Source of the DNA: JAFAZJ01 sp964437145
GTDB taxonomy: Bacteria > Pseudomonadota > Alphaproteobacteria > Reyranellales > Reyranellaceae
DNA length: 64,000 bases
Assembly (NCBI GenBank): GCA_964437145.1
Contig: CAYTFW010000005.1
Span: forward strand, 1-64,000
Direction: 5' to 3'
Shown: piece by piece, positions 16,109 through 24,986 of the stretch
Layout: every line of letters starts with the position of its first letter
How positions within the stretch are numbered: position 1 is the first letter of the stretch
Program-made: the position numbers and the translations under genes
The notes under the pieces: generated by a model
Told to the model about the DNA's origin: nothing
Database searches by the model: none
The model's input: only the letters and a program-made list of their open reading frames with translations

Positions 16109-17977
16109 ATGACGGACAGGCTGGGACGCTTGACGGCCGCGGCGGTGCTTCTGGTGGTGGCCGGCGGCGCCGCGGTGTGGGGCTGGCTGGAGTCGCAGGG
16201 CCCGACGGCGCCGGCTCTGGCACAGAGCCAGACCACCCCATCGACCACGCCCTCTGGCAAAGCCGGCGATCCGCCGGCGCGTTCGCGCCCACGGCGCGAG
16301 CAGAGCGTCGACGGGCTGTTCCTCGCCGGTCGCGCCGCCGAGGTGCGGCGCGATCACGAGACGGCGTTGACGATGGCCGAGGCGGCGCTGGCGCGCGCGG
16401 CCGACGATCCCGAGATCTTCACCATGGCGTTCCGCCAACGCATCATCGGCGGGCGGCTGGCGGCGGCTGCCGAGCTGGCGCCCAAGATGCTGGCGCGCAA
16501 GGCCGATGACGGCTTCGCCAACCTCGTCCTGGCGCTGCCGCTGATCAAGAAGGGCGACTACAAGGCCGCCGAGGCGCATTTCGAGCAGCTCGGCGATCGC
16601 GGCAGCTCGGGCATCCTCAGGCCCTTCTCGGAGGCGTGGCTCAAGGCCGGGCAGAAGGACTTCGCCGCCGCGCGCGAGCGGCTGGCGACGGTGAAACCGG
16701 GCGACGACGATCCCTTCATGCCCGCTTGGCGCACGCACGCCGCCCTGATCGACGAGATGGCGGGCGACAAGGCGGCGGCCGAGGAGGGCCTGCGCGCGGC
16801 GACCAGGGGCGAGGTCCCGGCGCTGCGGCCGGTCATGACGCTGGCAGCCTTCCTGCGCCGCAACGGCAAGGCCGACGAGGCGCGCGCGATCCTCAGGAAG
16901 TTCGCCGACGCCAATCCCGAAGCCGTGCTGATGGACGCGCTGATCGCCAGCACCGAGACGCCCAAGGCGCCGAGCCCGGCCGACATGATCGGCGAGACGC
17001 TGTTCGATCTCGGCGCGCTGCTCGCCGGCTCGGGCGGCGTGATCGGCGGCCAGCGCGTCGAGGGCGTCGAGGAACGCGTGCTGATGTTCATGCGACTGGC
17101 GCTCGAGCTGAACCCGAGCCTCGACACCGCGCGCCTGGTGATCGCCGACGTCTACGAGAGCTTCGGCGCGCCGCGCAAGGCGATCGAGACGCTGGAAGCC
17201 GTGCCGAAGATCTCGCCGCTCCACTGGCGCGCGCGCCTGCGCGCGTCGTTGGCGATGGTCGAGGCCGAGCGCATCGACGACGCGGTGAAGGCGCTGCAGG
17301 CCATGGTCGACGAGCGTCCCGACCGCATCGACGCGGCTTGGACCTTGGGCGACCTGCTGCGCAGCAAGGAGCGCTACGCCGAGGCCGCCAAGGTCTTCGA
17401 CGTCGCTATCGCGCGCGTCACCAACCCGGGGCCGCGCCACGCCGCGCTGTGGTTCGGCCGTGGCATGTGCCGCGAGCGCACCAAGAACTGGCCCGGCGCC
17501 GAGGCCGACCTGAAGCGCGCGCTCGAGCTGATGCCCGAGCAGCCCTATGTGCTGAACTATCTCGGCTACACCTGGATCGACCGAGGTGAGAATCTCGCAG
17601 AGGGCATGGAACTGCTGCAGCGCGCGCTCAAGCAGCGACCGGACGACGGTGCGATCACCGACTCGGTGGGCTGGGCCTATTACCGGATGGGCAAGTACGA
17701 TCTCGCCGTCGAGTACCTGGAGCGCGCCATCCAGCTCAAGGCCGACGACGCCACCATCGTCGACCACCTGGGCGATGCCTACTGGCATGTCGGCCGTCGC
17801 CGCGAGGCGCGCTTCCAATGGGAACGCGCGCTGGCCGGCAAGCCCGAGCCAGACCGCATCGACATCATCAAGCGCAAGCTGGTCGAGGGCCTCACGCCCG
17901 AGCTCGACCAGCCGACGGTCGGCGCCGCCGCCAGCGAGCCACCCAAGACACCCGACGCGCCGGCCGAGAAGAAGTGA
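16109..17977 (+). CDS. exported or membrane-anchored TPR protein
   Basis: 622 residues. An N-terminal hydrophobic segment (LTAAAVLLVVAGGAAVWGWL) could be a signal anchor or signal peptide. The rest is tetratricopeptide helices, including good C-terminal consensus repeats (LNYLGYTWIDRGENLAEGME, ITDSVGWAYYRMGKYDLAVEYLERA, IVDHLGDAYWHVGRRREARFQWERAL). It ends in a Pro/Ala-rich tail. This TPR protein next to ispE is a recurrent alphaproteobacterial arrangement. Likely a periplasmic assembly or scaffold factor; the exact role is unknown. It sits 33 bp downstream of the ETF-QO gene and may be cotranscribed. Confidence 0.85.
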   Translation: MTDRLGRLTAAAVLLVVAGGAAVWGWLESQGPTAPALAQSQTTPSTTPSGKAGDPPARSRPRREQSVDGLFLAGRAAEVRRDHETALTMAEAALARAADDPEIFTMAFRQRIIGGRLAAAAELAPKMLARKADDGFANLVLALPLIKKGDYKAAEAHFEQLGDRGSSGILRPFSEAWLKAGQKDFAAARERLATVKPGDDDPFMPAWRTHAALIDEMAGDKAAAEEGLRAATRGEVPALRPVMTLAAFLRRNGKADEARAILRKFADANPEAVLMDALIASTETPKAPSPADMIGETLFDLGALLAGSGGVIGGQRVEGVEERVLMFMRLALELNPSLDTARLVIADVYESFGAPRKAIETLEAVPKISPLHWRARLRASLAMVEAERIDDAVKALQAMVDERPDRIDAAWTLGDLLRSKERYAEAAKVFDVAIARVTNPGPRHAALWFGRGMCRERTKNWPGAEADLKRALELMPEQPYVLNYLGYTWIDRGENLAEGMELLQRALKQRPDDGAITDSVGWAYYRMGKYDLAVEYLERAIQLKADDATIVDHLGDAYWHVGRRREARFQWERALAGKPEPDRIDIIKRKLVEGLTPELDQPTVGAAASEPPKTPDAPAEKK

Positions 17978-18033
17978 TCGGCTCGTCCGTTGCCTTCCCC
18001 TGGAGGGCAAGTCGATCGCTTATGGGGTTCTGC

Positions 18034-18061
18034 CCTTCTCCCCGCGAAGGCGGGGAGAAGG
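18034..18061. repeat. perfect 12-bp stem hairpin between the TPR gene and ispE
   Basis: CCTTCTCCCCGC, loop GAAG, GCGGGGAGAAGG. It sits in a 139-bp gap that also holds a weaker related arm (CCTTCCCC near 17993). There is no T run, so a repeat or mRNA-processing hairpin is more likely than a terminator. Confidence 0.7.
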
Positions 18062-18116
18062 AAGATTTTGGCGATCGATATGCGCTAGTTCTGCGCGCCG
18101 GGGGACGGTCGTTCAC

Positions 18117-18983
18117 ATGATCACGCGCGAGGCGCGCGCCAAGCTGAACCTCTATCTGCGCGTGGTCGGCCGACGGGCCGATGGTTATCACCTGCTCGAT
18201 TCGCTGGTCGCGTTCTGCGATCTCGCCGACGTCGTTACTGTCGCACCAGCGGGCGATCTCACACTGACGATCGACGGCCCCTTGGCCGGTGCGCTGGCGG
18301 GCGAGCCGCTGGAGAGCAACCTTGTGCTGCGCGCCGCGCGCGCGCTGGCGGGCCGCGCCGGCGTCGCGCCCAGGGCGGCGATCCGTCTCACCAAGCGCAT
18401 CCCGGTCGCCGCCGGCCTCGGTGGTGGCTCGGCCGACGCCGCCGCCACGCTGCTGGCGCTGGTCGATCTGTGGCGCGTGGCGATGCCCGAGGACGAGCTC
18501 TTCGATCTCGCCGCGACCCTGGGCGCCGACGTGCCGATGTGCCTGGCGGGACAGACCGCGCAGGTCTCCGGCGTGGGCGAGCGCGTCGCGCCGGCGGTCG
18601 CCTTGCCCGCCGCCGCCATCCTGCTGGTCAATCCCGGCGCGCCATCGCCGACGCCCGCCGTCTTCGCCGCCTATGCGCGCGGCGGCATCGCGCCGAGCCT
18701 CGCCGCGCCGCTCGACACGGCGCCAGCCGATGTCGCGACGCTCGGCCGCTCGCTGGCCGCGCGCGGCAACGACCTCACCGACGCGGCGCGCGCGGTGGTG
18801 CCGGCGATCGCCGACGTGCTGGGCGAATTGTCGGGCACGAAAGGCTGCCGTGTCGCGCAGATGAGCGGCAGTGGCGCGACGTGCTTCGCGCTCTATGACG
18901 ACATCGCGATAGCGGAAGCGGCGCGCGCGATCATCCAGCGCGACCACGCTAGCTGGTGGACACACACCGGCACGCTGATCTGA
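18117..18983 (+). CDS. ispE: 4-diphosphocytidyl-2-C-methyl-D-erythritol kinase
   Basis: 288 residues of the GHMP kinase family. It begins AKLNLYLRVVGRRADGYHLLDSL, has the ATP-binding loop PVAAGLGGGSADAAATL, the ADVPMCL block and the C-terminal MSGSGATCFAL glycine loop. It phosphorylates CDP-ME in the non-mevalonate isoprenoid pathway in the cytosol. ATG 18117 is the only sensible start: it gives MITREARAKLNLYL, the usual beginning. It converges with the Sel1 gene, leaving only 5 bp. Confidence 0.95.
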   Translation: MITREARAKLNLYLRVVGRRADGYHLLDSLVAFCDLADVVTVAPAGDLTLTIDGPLAGALAGEPLESNLVLRAARALAGRAGVAPRAAIRLTKRIPVAAGLGGGSADAAATLLALVDLWRVAMPEDELFDLAATLGADVPMCLAGQTAQVSGVGERVAPAVALPAAAILLVNPGAPSPTPAVFAAYARGGIAPSLAAPLDTAPADVATLGRSLAARGNDLTDAARAVVPAIADVLGELSGTKGCRVAQMSGSGATCFALYDDIAIAEAARAIIQRDHASWWTHTGTLI

Positions 18984-18988
18984 TCGGA

Positions 18989-20449
18989 CTACTGCGCGCC
19001 GGTGCTCTTCACCATGTCGCGCAACAAGTCGAAGAGATCCTGCGAGACTTCGCCGTTCGTCGGCAGGCCGGCGGTCTTCTGGAACTCCCTGACCGCCGCC
19101 GCCGTGGCGGGGCCCATGATCCCGTCGGGCGGGCCGTTGTAGAACTTCAGCGCGAACAGCATCTTCTGGATCTCGACCAGCTGCTCTCTGGTGTCGATCG
19201 GCTTGACCGTCTTGGCCGGCAAGTCGGGTGCGGCGGTGCCCGGGGGGATCACCGGGGCGCTCGACGCCGGCGAACCGCGCGCGGCCAGCCGCATGGCGTC
19301 GACGATGGTCTTGTACTCGACCTCGCCGATCTTCTGCGCGCGCTGCAGGTCGGCGGCCGGCAGGCGTCTCGACAGCTCGGCCTGCTTGGCCGTCGCTGAA
19401 ATGTAGACCTCGCTCTTCTCGCCTTCGGTGAACTTCGCGAACTGCGCCGCCATGGCGTACCAGACGATCGCCGCCACATTGTCGCGCCGCGTGCCCTGGC
19501 CGTTCTCGTGCATGATCGCGAGCGCCAGCATCGAGTTGGGCACACCGGCGCGCGCCGCCGCGCGCATCATCTCGAAGGCGCCGACCGGATCGGCGCGCGT
19601 GCCGTTGCCGTCGCGCATCAGGAGCGCGAGGTTGTGCTGCGCCATCGGCACCCCGGCGGCAACGGCCTTGCGGTACCACTCGACCGCCTTGGCCGGGTCC
19701 CTGGGCACCTCGAAGCCGCGCTCGTACATCACGCCGGCGTTGAACATGGCGCGCGCCGAGCCCTTGGCGGCGGCGCGCAACATCCACTTCGCGCCCTCGG
19801 CCGCGTCGGGCGCCGCGCCGGCGCCCTGGATATAGCGGCGACCCAGCTCCTCCATCGCATCGACATCGCCGGCGTCGGCGAGTCGGCGCAGCCTGTCGTT
19901 CTGGTTCTCGACAACCGGCGCGGCGGACGGCTTGGCCGCGTCGGCGGCCGTTTGTGGCGGTGGTGTCGGTGCTGGCGGCTTCGGCTCGGCGGTGTCCGCG
20001 GGCTTGGGCGGTCCGGCGCTATCGGTCGGCTTGGCCGTATCCGCCGGCTTGGGCAGGACCGCCACCTCGACCGGCTTGGCGGGGGCGTCGGTATCCGGCG
20101 GCTTCGGCGCGGCCACCGTTTCGACGGGTTTGGCTTGTGGCGCGTCGGCCGGTTTGACCGCGGCGGCATCGGGCTTCGCCACGCCGTCCGCCTTGGCCAG
20201 CTGCACCACCGCCTGTTTCGGCGCGTCCGGAACCTTGGCGGCCTCGCGCTCCTGCCACCACCACCAGCCTCCGCCGATGGCGAAGGACGCGATCAGGATG
20301 CCGACGGCGATGCCCGACACACTGTGACGGCGCGCCGAATCGGAAAGCGTATCGCGCCTGCCAGCAGCCAGGATGCGCGCCACCGCCGCCTTGTCGTCGG
20401 CGTCGGCCCAATCCGTCGTCGGCGTCGCTTTGCTGCTGTCCTCGGTCAT
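18989..20449 (-). CDS. Sel1-repeat membrane protein with peptidoglycan-binding domain
   Basis: 486 residues from ATG 20449. An N-terminal cytoplasmic segment of ~50 residues precedes one membrane helix (SVSGIAVGILIASFAIGGGWWW). A long Pro/Ala/Lys linker of ~110 residues follows. Then come Sel1-like repeats (AMEELGRRYIQGAGAAPDAAEGAKWMLRAA, AMFNAGVMYERGFEVPRDPAKAVEWYRKA and two more). A C-terminal PG_binding_1 domain ends the protein (EIQKMLFALKFYNGPPDGIMGPATAAAVREFQ). This resembles the DipM/PodJ-like or Sel1 cell-envelope proteins of alphaproteobacteria. It probably tethers an inner-membrane complex to the cell wall. Confidence 0.88.
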   Translation of the reverse strand: MTEDSSKATPTTDWADADDKAAVARILAAGRRDTLSDSARRHSVSGIAVGILIASFAIGGGWWWWQEREAAKVPDAPKQAVVQLAKADGVAKPDAAAVKPADAPQAKPVETVAAPKPPDTDAPAKPVEVAVLPKPADTAKPTDSAGPPKPADTAEPKPPAPTPPPQTAADAAKPSAAPVVENQNDRLRRLADAGDVDAMEELGRRYIQGAGAAPDAAEGAKWMLRAAAKGSARAMFNAGVMYERGFEVPRDPAKAVEWYRKAVAAGVPMAQHNLALLMRDGNGTRADPVGAFEMMRAAARAGVPNSMLALAIMHENGQGTRRDNVAAIVWYAMAAQFAKFTEGEKSEVYISATAKQAELSRRLPAADLQRAQKIGEVEYKTIVDAMRLAARGSPASSAPVIPPGTAAPDLPAKTVKPIDTREQLVEIQKMLFALKFYNGPPDGIMGPATAAAVREFQKTAGLPTNGEVSQDLFDLLRDMVKSTGAQ

Positions 20450-20516
20450 CGTCTCGGGCTTGATCGGGAACCGGCGTGACAAAAGCCTAGCACAGCCCCA
20501 TGCAATGAAACGCAAT

Positions 20517-21593
20517 TCATCGTGACAGTGTCATGACGCTGCGTCGCAGTGTTAGCACGAGGGAGGACAATAGTAGCACCGCGCCGGCCTGGTGCAGGGT
20601 GGCGAGCGCGATCTGCGCGCCGCTCAGGATCGTGGCGACGCCGAGCGCGAATTGCAGCGCCGTCATCGCCGCGACCATGTTGCTGGCGCGGCGCACCGGC
20701 TGCGAGACGTCGCCGCGCCGGGCGCGCCACCAGAACAGCGCGACGCCTAGCACCAGCGCCGTGGCGAGCCAGCGATGGGCGAACTGCGTGCCGGCCTGTG
20801 TCTCCAGGAAATTCAGCCAGACCGGCGAGAGATCGAACAGGCCGGGCGGCAGCCAGTAGCCCGACATGGTGGGAAAGGTCGTGTGCACCTGTCCGGCGCG
20901 CAGCCCGGCGACGAAAGCCCCCCAGGTCAGCACGACAAACAGCGCGCCGATCAGCACGCGCGCGCCGACGGCGATCGAAAGATCGCCGCGCCGGTGATGT
21001 TCGGGCCGTGACGGCGCCAGCAGGGTCAGCACCAGCCACAGGATATAGGCGTAGAGCGCCACGGCGAGCGTCAGGTGTATCGCCAGCTTGTAGTGGCTGA
21101 CCGCCGGCTGGTCGCGCAGTCCGCTCGCCACCATGATCCAGCCGATCGCGCCTTGCAGGCCGCCGAGCACCAGCAGCACGAGAAGGCGCGGCACCAGCCA
21201 GCGCGGCACGTGGCGGCGGATCAGGAACCAGGCCAGGGGCAGGGCGAAGGCGAGGCCGATGATGCGGCCCCACAGGCGATGGAAGTACTCGAACCAGAAG
21301 ATCTGCTTGAACTCGGCCAGGCTGATGCCGTGGTTGACCAGGCGGCCCTGCGGCGAGGCGGCGTACCTCGCCAGCTCGGCCTGCCAGGCGGCCTCGGTGA
21401 GCGGCGGCAGCCAGCCGGTCACCGGCCGCCACTCGACCATCGACAGGCCGGATTCGGTGAGCCTCGTCAGCGCGCCGATCACGATCATGGCGAAGATCAT
21501 GGCCGCGACCACCGCCAGCCAGCGGCCGATGACCCGCTCATGGGCGCGCGACAGCGCCGACGATTCGGCCAGCGATGAGGGCAGCACGCTCAT
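20517..21593 (-). CDS. ctaA: heme A synthase
   Basis: 358 residues with eight hydrophobic helices of the COX15/CtaA family. Conserved His-bearing segments are visible: LTRLTESGLSMVEWRPVTG, FWFEYFHRLWGR, VSHYKLAIHL, QFAHRWLA and LATLHQAGAVLLL. It converts heme O to heme A for the aa3-type cytochrome oxidase in the inner membrane. ATG 21593 gives MSVLPSSL; the longer open frame upstream overlaps the divergent transporter and is not used. No cox genes are adjacent. Confidence 0.95.
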   Translation of the reverse strand: MSVLPSSLAESSALSRAHERVIGRWLAVVAAMIFAMIVIGALTRLTESGLSMVEWRPVTGWLPPLTEAAWQAELARYAASPQGRLVNHGISLAEFKQIFWFEYFHRLWGRIIGLAFALPLAWFLIRRHVPRWLVPRLLVLLVLGGLQGAIGWIMVASGLRDQPAVSHYKLAIHLTLAVALYAYILWLVLTLLAPSRPEHHRRGDLSIAVGARVLIGALFVVLTWGAFVAGLRAGQVHTTFPTMSGYWLPPGLFDLSPVWLNFLETQAGTQFAHRWLATALVLGVALFWWRARRGDVSQPVRRASNMVAAMTALQFALGVATILSGAQIALATLHQAGAVLLLSSLVLTLRRSVMTLSR

Positions 21594-21646
21594 GGCGCGG
21601 GTTGTGGCGGCGGGTTCGCGGCCTGTCAACGCGGCTTGTTGGGAAA

Positions 21647-21670
21647 GCCCGCGAGACGCCGGCGGTCCCA
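21647..21670. repeat. half copy of palindromic repeat family B
   Basis: The sequence GCCCGCGAGACGCCGGCGGT then CCCA matches the right arm of the complete repeat at 48321-48380 at 22 of 24 positions. It sits in the divergent promoter region between ctaA and the ABC transporter operon, five bases before the permease start. Confidence 0.7.
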
Positions 21671-21674
21671 AGCT

Positions 21675-22547
21675 ATGATGGTGGCCGTGAACACACCGCA
21701 TCTCCTGCTCAGCGCGCTGGCGCTGGGCGCCGCCTACGCGCTGGTCGCAGTCGGCTTTGTGCTGATCCTGAACGCCGCCGGCGCGGTGAACTTCGCGCAT
21801 GGCGACTCGGTGATGCTGGGCGGCGTCGCCGCCGTGCTGCTCGGTGTCGCGGCGCAGGCCGCGGGGTGGAACGTTCCCGGCGTCGTGCTGTTGCCCGTCG
21901 TGATCCTGCTCGGCGCGGCGCTGGGCCTGGCGATCGGCGCGGCCGGATTCCTGCCGCTGAAGGACCGGCCGCCCTCGGCGGTGTTCGTCGCCACCATCGC
22001 CATCGCCTCGATCTTCGAGCAATCGGCGACAGCCTTCTTCGGCCCGGCGCCGCGCTCGGCGCCGCCGGTGTGGCGCGAGGGCACGGCGCAGCCGCTGGCG
22101 ATGATCGCCGTCGCCGCGCTGGTGCTGGGCACGGTCTACGTCGTGCTCGAGCGCACGCAGCTTGGCCGGCGCTTCCGCGCGTTAGCGCAGGATCGCGAGA
22201 TGGCGCGCGCGCTGGGTATCCCGGCGACGCCTTTGATCGCCACCGCCTTCGCCGCCGGCGGCGGGCTGGCCGGGCTGGCTGGCGCGCTGCTTGGTCACCA
22301 GTTCCTCGTCGTCGCCAACCAGGGCCCGGGCTACATGCTCAAGGCCTATATCGCCGTGGTGATCGGCGGCTGGGGCAGCGTGCCCGGTGCGCTGGCCGGC
22401 GCGCTGCTGATCGCGCTGTTCGAGACCTTTGTCGCCGCCTCGCTGTCGGCGGTGTGGGCCCAAGCGCTGCTCTACGTCGTGGTGCTGCTGGTGCTGCTGC
22501 TGCGCCCGCAGGGCCTGTTCGGCGAGCCGGCGGGGCGGCGCGCGTGA
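21675..22547 (+). CDS. livH: branched-chain amino acid-type ABC transporter permease (LivH family)
   Basis: 290 residues, about eight hydrophobic helices. The LivH signature is visible (ALGAAYALVAVGFVLILNAAGAVNFAHGD at the N-terminus; AVVIGGWGSVPGALAGALL before the C-terminal helix). The start is ATG 21675, with a second ATG in tandem. The gene overlaps the next one by GTGA, so translation is coupled. It forms one half of an inner-membrane importer for branched-chain amino acids or related amides or carboxylates. No periplasmic binding protein gene is in the operon, so the substrate is unknown. Confidence 0.92.
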   Translation: MMVAVNTPHLLLSALALGAAYALVAVGFVLILNAAGAVNFAHGDSVMLGGVAAVLLGVAAQAAGWNVPGVVLLPVVILLGAALGLAIGAAGFLPLKDRPPSAVFVATIAIASIFEQSATAFFGPAPRSAPPVWREGTAQPLAMIAVAALVLGTVYVVLERTQLGRRFRALAQDREMARALGIPATPLIATAFAAGGGLAGLAGALLGHQFLVVANQGPGYMLKAYIAVVIGGWGSVPGALAGALLIALFETFVAASLSAVWAQALLYVVVLLVLLLRPQGLFGEPAGRRA

Positions 22548-24277
22548 CCCGCTTGCGCGAGATCGCCACGCCATCGGGCGTGCTGGTGTCGATCTTTGTG
22601 ATTGCCGCGGGCGTGGCGCTCGCCAGCGGCGGCGACTCCTACGCCATTAGGCTCGCGACGCTGGCCGGCATCCAGGCGTTGCTGGCCCTGGGCTATCAAA
22701 TGGTGTTCGGCCATGCTGGTGCGCTGTCGCTGGCGCAGGGCGCACTGTTCGGTCTCGGCGCCTACGTCGCGGCGTTGGTCGCGCTGTCGGCCGGCGGCAG
22801 TGCCTGGGCCACGCTGTCGCTGCCGGCGGCGATGATCGCGCCGGCGCTGCTGGCGGCGGTCGTCGGCGCCGTCGTGCTGCGTCTGGAGACGCACTATTTC
22901 GCGCTCGCCACCCTGGCGTTGGCCCAGCTCATCCATCTCGGCGCGGTCAACTGGGAAAGCGTGTCGGGCGGCGCCAACGGCCTGTCGGGCATCCCGACCT
23001 TGTCGCTGGTCGGCGCCGACATCGCGCGCGGCTGGCCGATGCTGCTGGTGACCTGGGGCCTGGTGGCGCTGATCGCCTTCGACACCGCGTGGCGGCGCGC
23101 CGGCCTGCGCGGCGCCGCACAGGATCTGGCGCGCGATCATCCGCTGGCGGCGTCCTCGATCGGCCTCGACGTCGCGCGCCTGCGCTATGTCGAGTTCGTC
23201 GCCGGTGCCGCGCTCGCCGGCCTGGCCGGCGGATTGCAGGCGCATGTCGTGGGCGTGGTGTCGCCCGATGGCGCGGATATCGCGGTCATGATCGGCTGCC
23301 TCACCGCCGTGGTCGTCGGCGGCCGCACGCGGGTCAGCGGCGCGATCCTCGGCGCGATCCTGCTGGTGCATCTGCCGGAATGGTTCCGCTGGCTGGAGAA
23401 TCGCCAGCTCATCGCCTACGGCCTCGCGACGTTGCTGATGGTCGTGCTGGCGCCCGAGGGACTGGTGTCGCTGATCGACCGCGCGCTGAAGGTCGTGTGG
23501 CCACGCCGCCCTGCGCCGGCGCCGCGATCTGCCACGCAGAACGTCGCGCGGCGGGCGAGGATTGGCGGGCCGGCCTTGCAGGCCTGGCATCTGTCGAAGA
23601 GCTATGGCGGCGTGCGGGCGGTCGACGACGTGTCACTGCGGCTCGCGCCACGCGACACGCTGGCGGTGATCGGGCCGAATGGCTCTGGCAAGACCACGCT
23701 CATCAACCTGTTGACCGCGGTGGCGCGACCGGACTCGGGCACCGTGACCTTGGGCAGCCTGTCGGTGGAGCGGGCGTCGGCGGATGCGGTGGCGCGTGCC
23801 GGTCTGGCGCGCAGCTTCCAGACCGCCGATCTGCCGGGCGCGCTCTCGACCCTCGACGCCGTCGCCGTCGGCGCGCATCGACAACCCGACGAGGCCGCCC
23901 GTGACGTCGCCTGGCGGGCGTTGCGCCGACTGGGTCTCGATGACGACGCCACGACACCGGTCGGCGCATTGCCCGCGGGAAGGCGGCGGCTGGTCGAGAT
24001 CGCTCGCGCGCTGGCGACCCAGCCCTGGCTGCTGGCGCTCGACGAGCCGGCCGCCGGGCTGTCGCCGACCGAGCGTGCGGCGCTGGCCGACGCGCTGGCT
24101 CGCCTCGCGGCCGACGGCCTGGGCATCGTCATCGTCGAGCACGATCTCGATTTCCTCGCCCAGTTCTGCACGCGCGGCATCTGCCTCGACCGCGGGCGGG
24201 TGATCGCCCAAGCGCCATTCGCCGCGCTGCGGCGCGATCCCGCCGTGCTCGCCGCCTATGTCGGGGACAGGGCGTGA
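22544..24277 (+). CDS. livM: fused LivM permease-LivG ATPase of the same ABC transporter
   Basis: 577 residues in one frame, starting at GTG 22544, which overlaps the livH stop. Residues 1-~330 are a LivM permease (ALGYQMVFGHAGALSLAQGALFGLGAY). A short linker then joins a LivG-type ATPase. Walker A is GPNGSGKTT (around residue 377), Walker B is LLALDEPAAGLS, and the His switch is IVIVEHD. The ABC signature is degenerate: LPAGRRRLVEIA in place of the usual LSYGQQRRLEIA. LivM-LivG fusions are known but uncommon. It overlaps livF by GTGA. Confidence 0.92.
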   Translation: MTRLREIATPSGVLVSIFVIAAGVALASGGDSYAIRLATLAGIQALLALGYQMVFGHAGALSLAQGALFGLGAYVAALVALSAGGSAWATLSLPAAMIAPALLAAVVGAVVLRLETHYFALATLALAQLIHLGAVNWESVSGGANGLSGIPTLSLVGADIARGWPMLLVTWGLVALIAFDTAWRRAGLRGAAQDLARDHPLAASSIGLDVARLRYVEFVAGAALAGLAGGLQAHVVGVVSPDGADIAVMIGCLTAVVVGGRTRVSGAILGAILLVHLPEWFRWLENRQLIAYGLATLLMVVLAPEGLVSLIDRALKVVWPRRPAPAPRSATQNVARRARIGGPALQAWHLSKSYGGVRAVDDVSLRLAPRDTLAVIGPNGSGKTTLINLLTAVARPDSGTVTLGSLSVERASADAVARAGLARSFQTADLPGALSTLDAVAVGAHRQPDEAARDVAWRALRRLGLDDDATTPVGALPAGRRRLVEIARALATQPWLLALDEPAAGLSPTERAALADALARLAADGLGIVIVEHDLDFLAQFCTRGICLDRGRVIAQAPFAALRRDPAVLAAYVGDRA

Positions 24278-24975
24278 GCGCGGCGCTGCACATCGAGGCG
24301 CTGACCGTCGGCCATGGCGGCGCGCCGGTGCTGCGCGATGTCTCGTTCACCGTCGAGCCCGGCCGCGTCGTGGCGCTGCTGGGCGCCAATGGCGCGGGCA
24401 AGACGACGCTGTTGCGCGCCGTGATGGGTCTGGTGCGTGGCGACGGTCGCATTCGCATCGGCGATCGCGAGATCGGCGGGTTGTCGCCGGAGCGCCGCGC
24501 GCGCGCTGGCCTGGGCTATGTGCCGGAAGGGCGGCGTGTGTTCGCCGGATTGACCGTGCGCGAGAACATCGAGGTCGCGGCCGTCGGTGGCGCGGCGTCA
24601 CGCGGACGGCGGGTCGAGGAGATGTTCGCGCTGTTCCCGGCGCTGGCGGAGAAATCGGCCGAGCGCGCCTGGCGGCTGTCGGGTGGCCAGCAGCAGATGC
24701 TGGCGATCGCGCGCGCGCTGGCGATGCGGCCGCCGGTGCTGCTGCTCGACGAGCCGTCGCTGGGGCTCGCGCCGATCATCGCGCGCGAGGTCTTCGGCCG
24801 CCTGCGCGCCATCGCCGATGGCGGCGTGGCGGTGCTGCTGGCGGAGCAGAACGCGGCGCGCGCGCTGATGATCGCCGACGAGGCCCTGGTGCTGGCGCGC
24901 GGCGGCGTGGCGCGTCGCGGCCCGGCCGCCGGGCTGACGCCCGAGGCGGTGGCCGATCTGCTGGTGGCGGGGTAG
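24274..24975 (+). CDS. livF: branched-chain amino acid-type ABC transporter ATPase (LivF family)
   Basis: 233 residues. Walker A is GANGAGKTT, the signature LSGGQQQMLAIARAL is intact, Walker B is LLLDEPSLGLAP, and the switch region is LLAEQNAARAL, as in LivF. GTG start overlapping the upstream stop. It pairs with the LivG half of the fusion protein, so at least one of the two ATPases has a canonical signature. Last gene of the ABC operon; the next gene starts 12 bp later. Confidence 0.93.
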   Translation: MSAALHIEALTVGHGGAPVLRDVSFTVEPGRVVALLGANGAGKTTLLRAVMGLVRGDGRIRIGDREIGGLSPERRARAGLGYVPEGRRVFAGLTVRENIEVAAVGGAASRGRRVEEMFALFPALAEKSAERAWRLSGGQQQMLAIARALAMRPPVLLLDEPSLGLAPIIAREVFGRLRAIADGGVAVLLAEQNAARALMIADEALVLARGGVARRGPAAGLTPEAVADLLVAG

Positions 24976-24986
24976 AACCGCGCGGC

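Noticed and set aside
14330..18010. 1226-codon open frame on the minus strand
   Set aside because: Antisense shadow of the ETF-QO and TPR genes. Its translation is repetitive Arg/His/Leu/Val/Gln text with no domain, as expected from GC-rich codon bias on the other strand.
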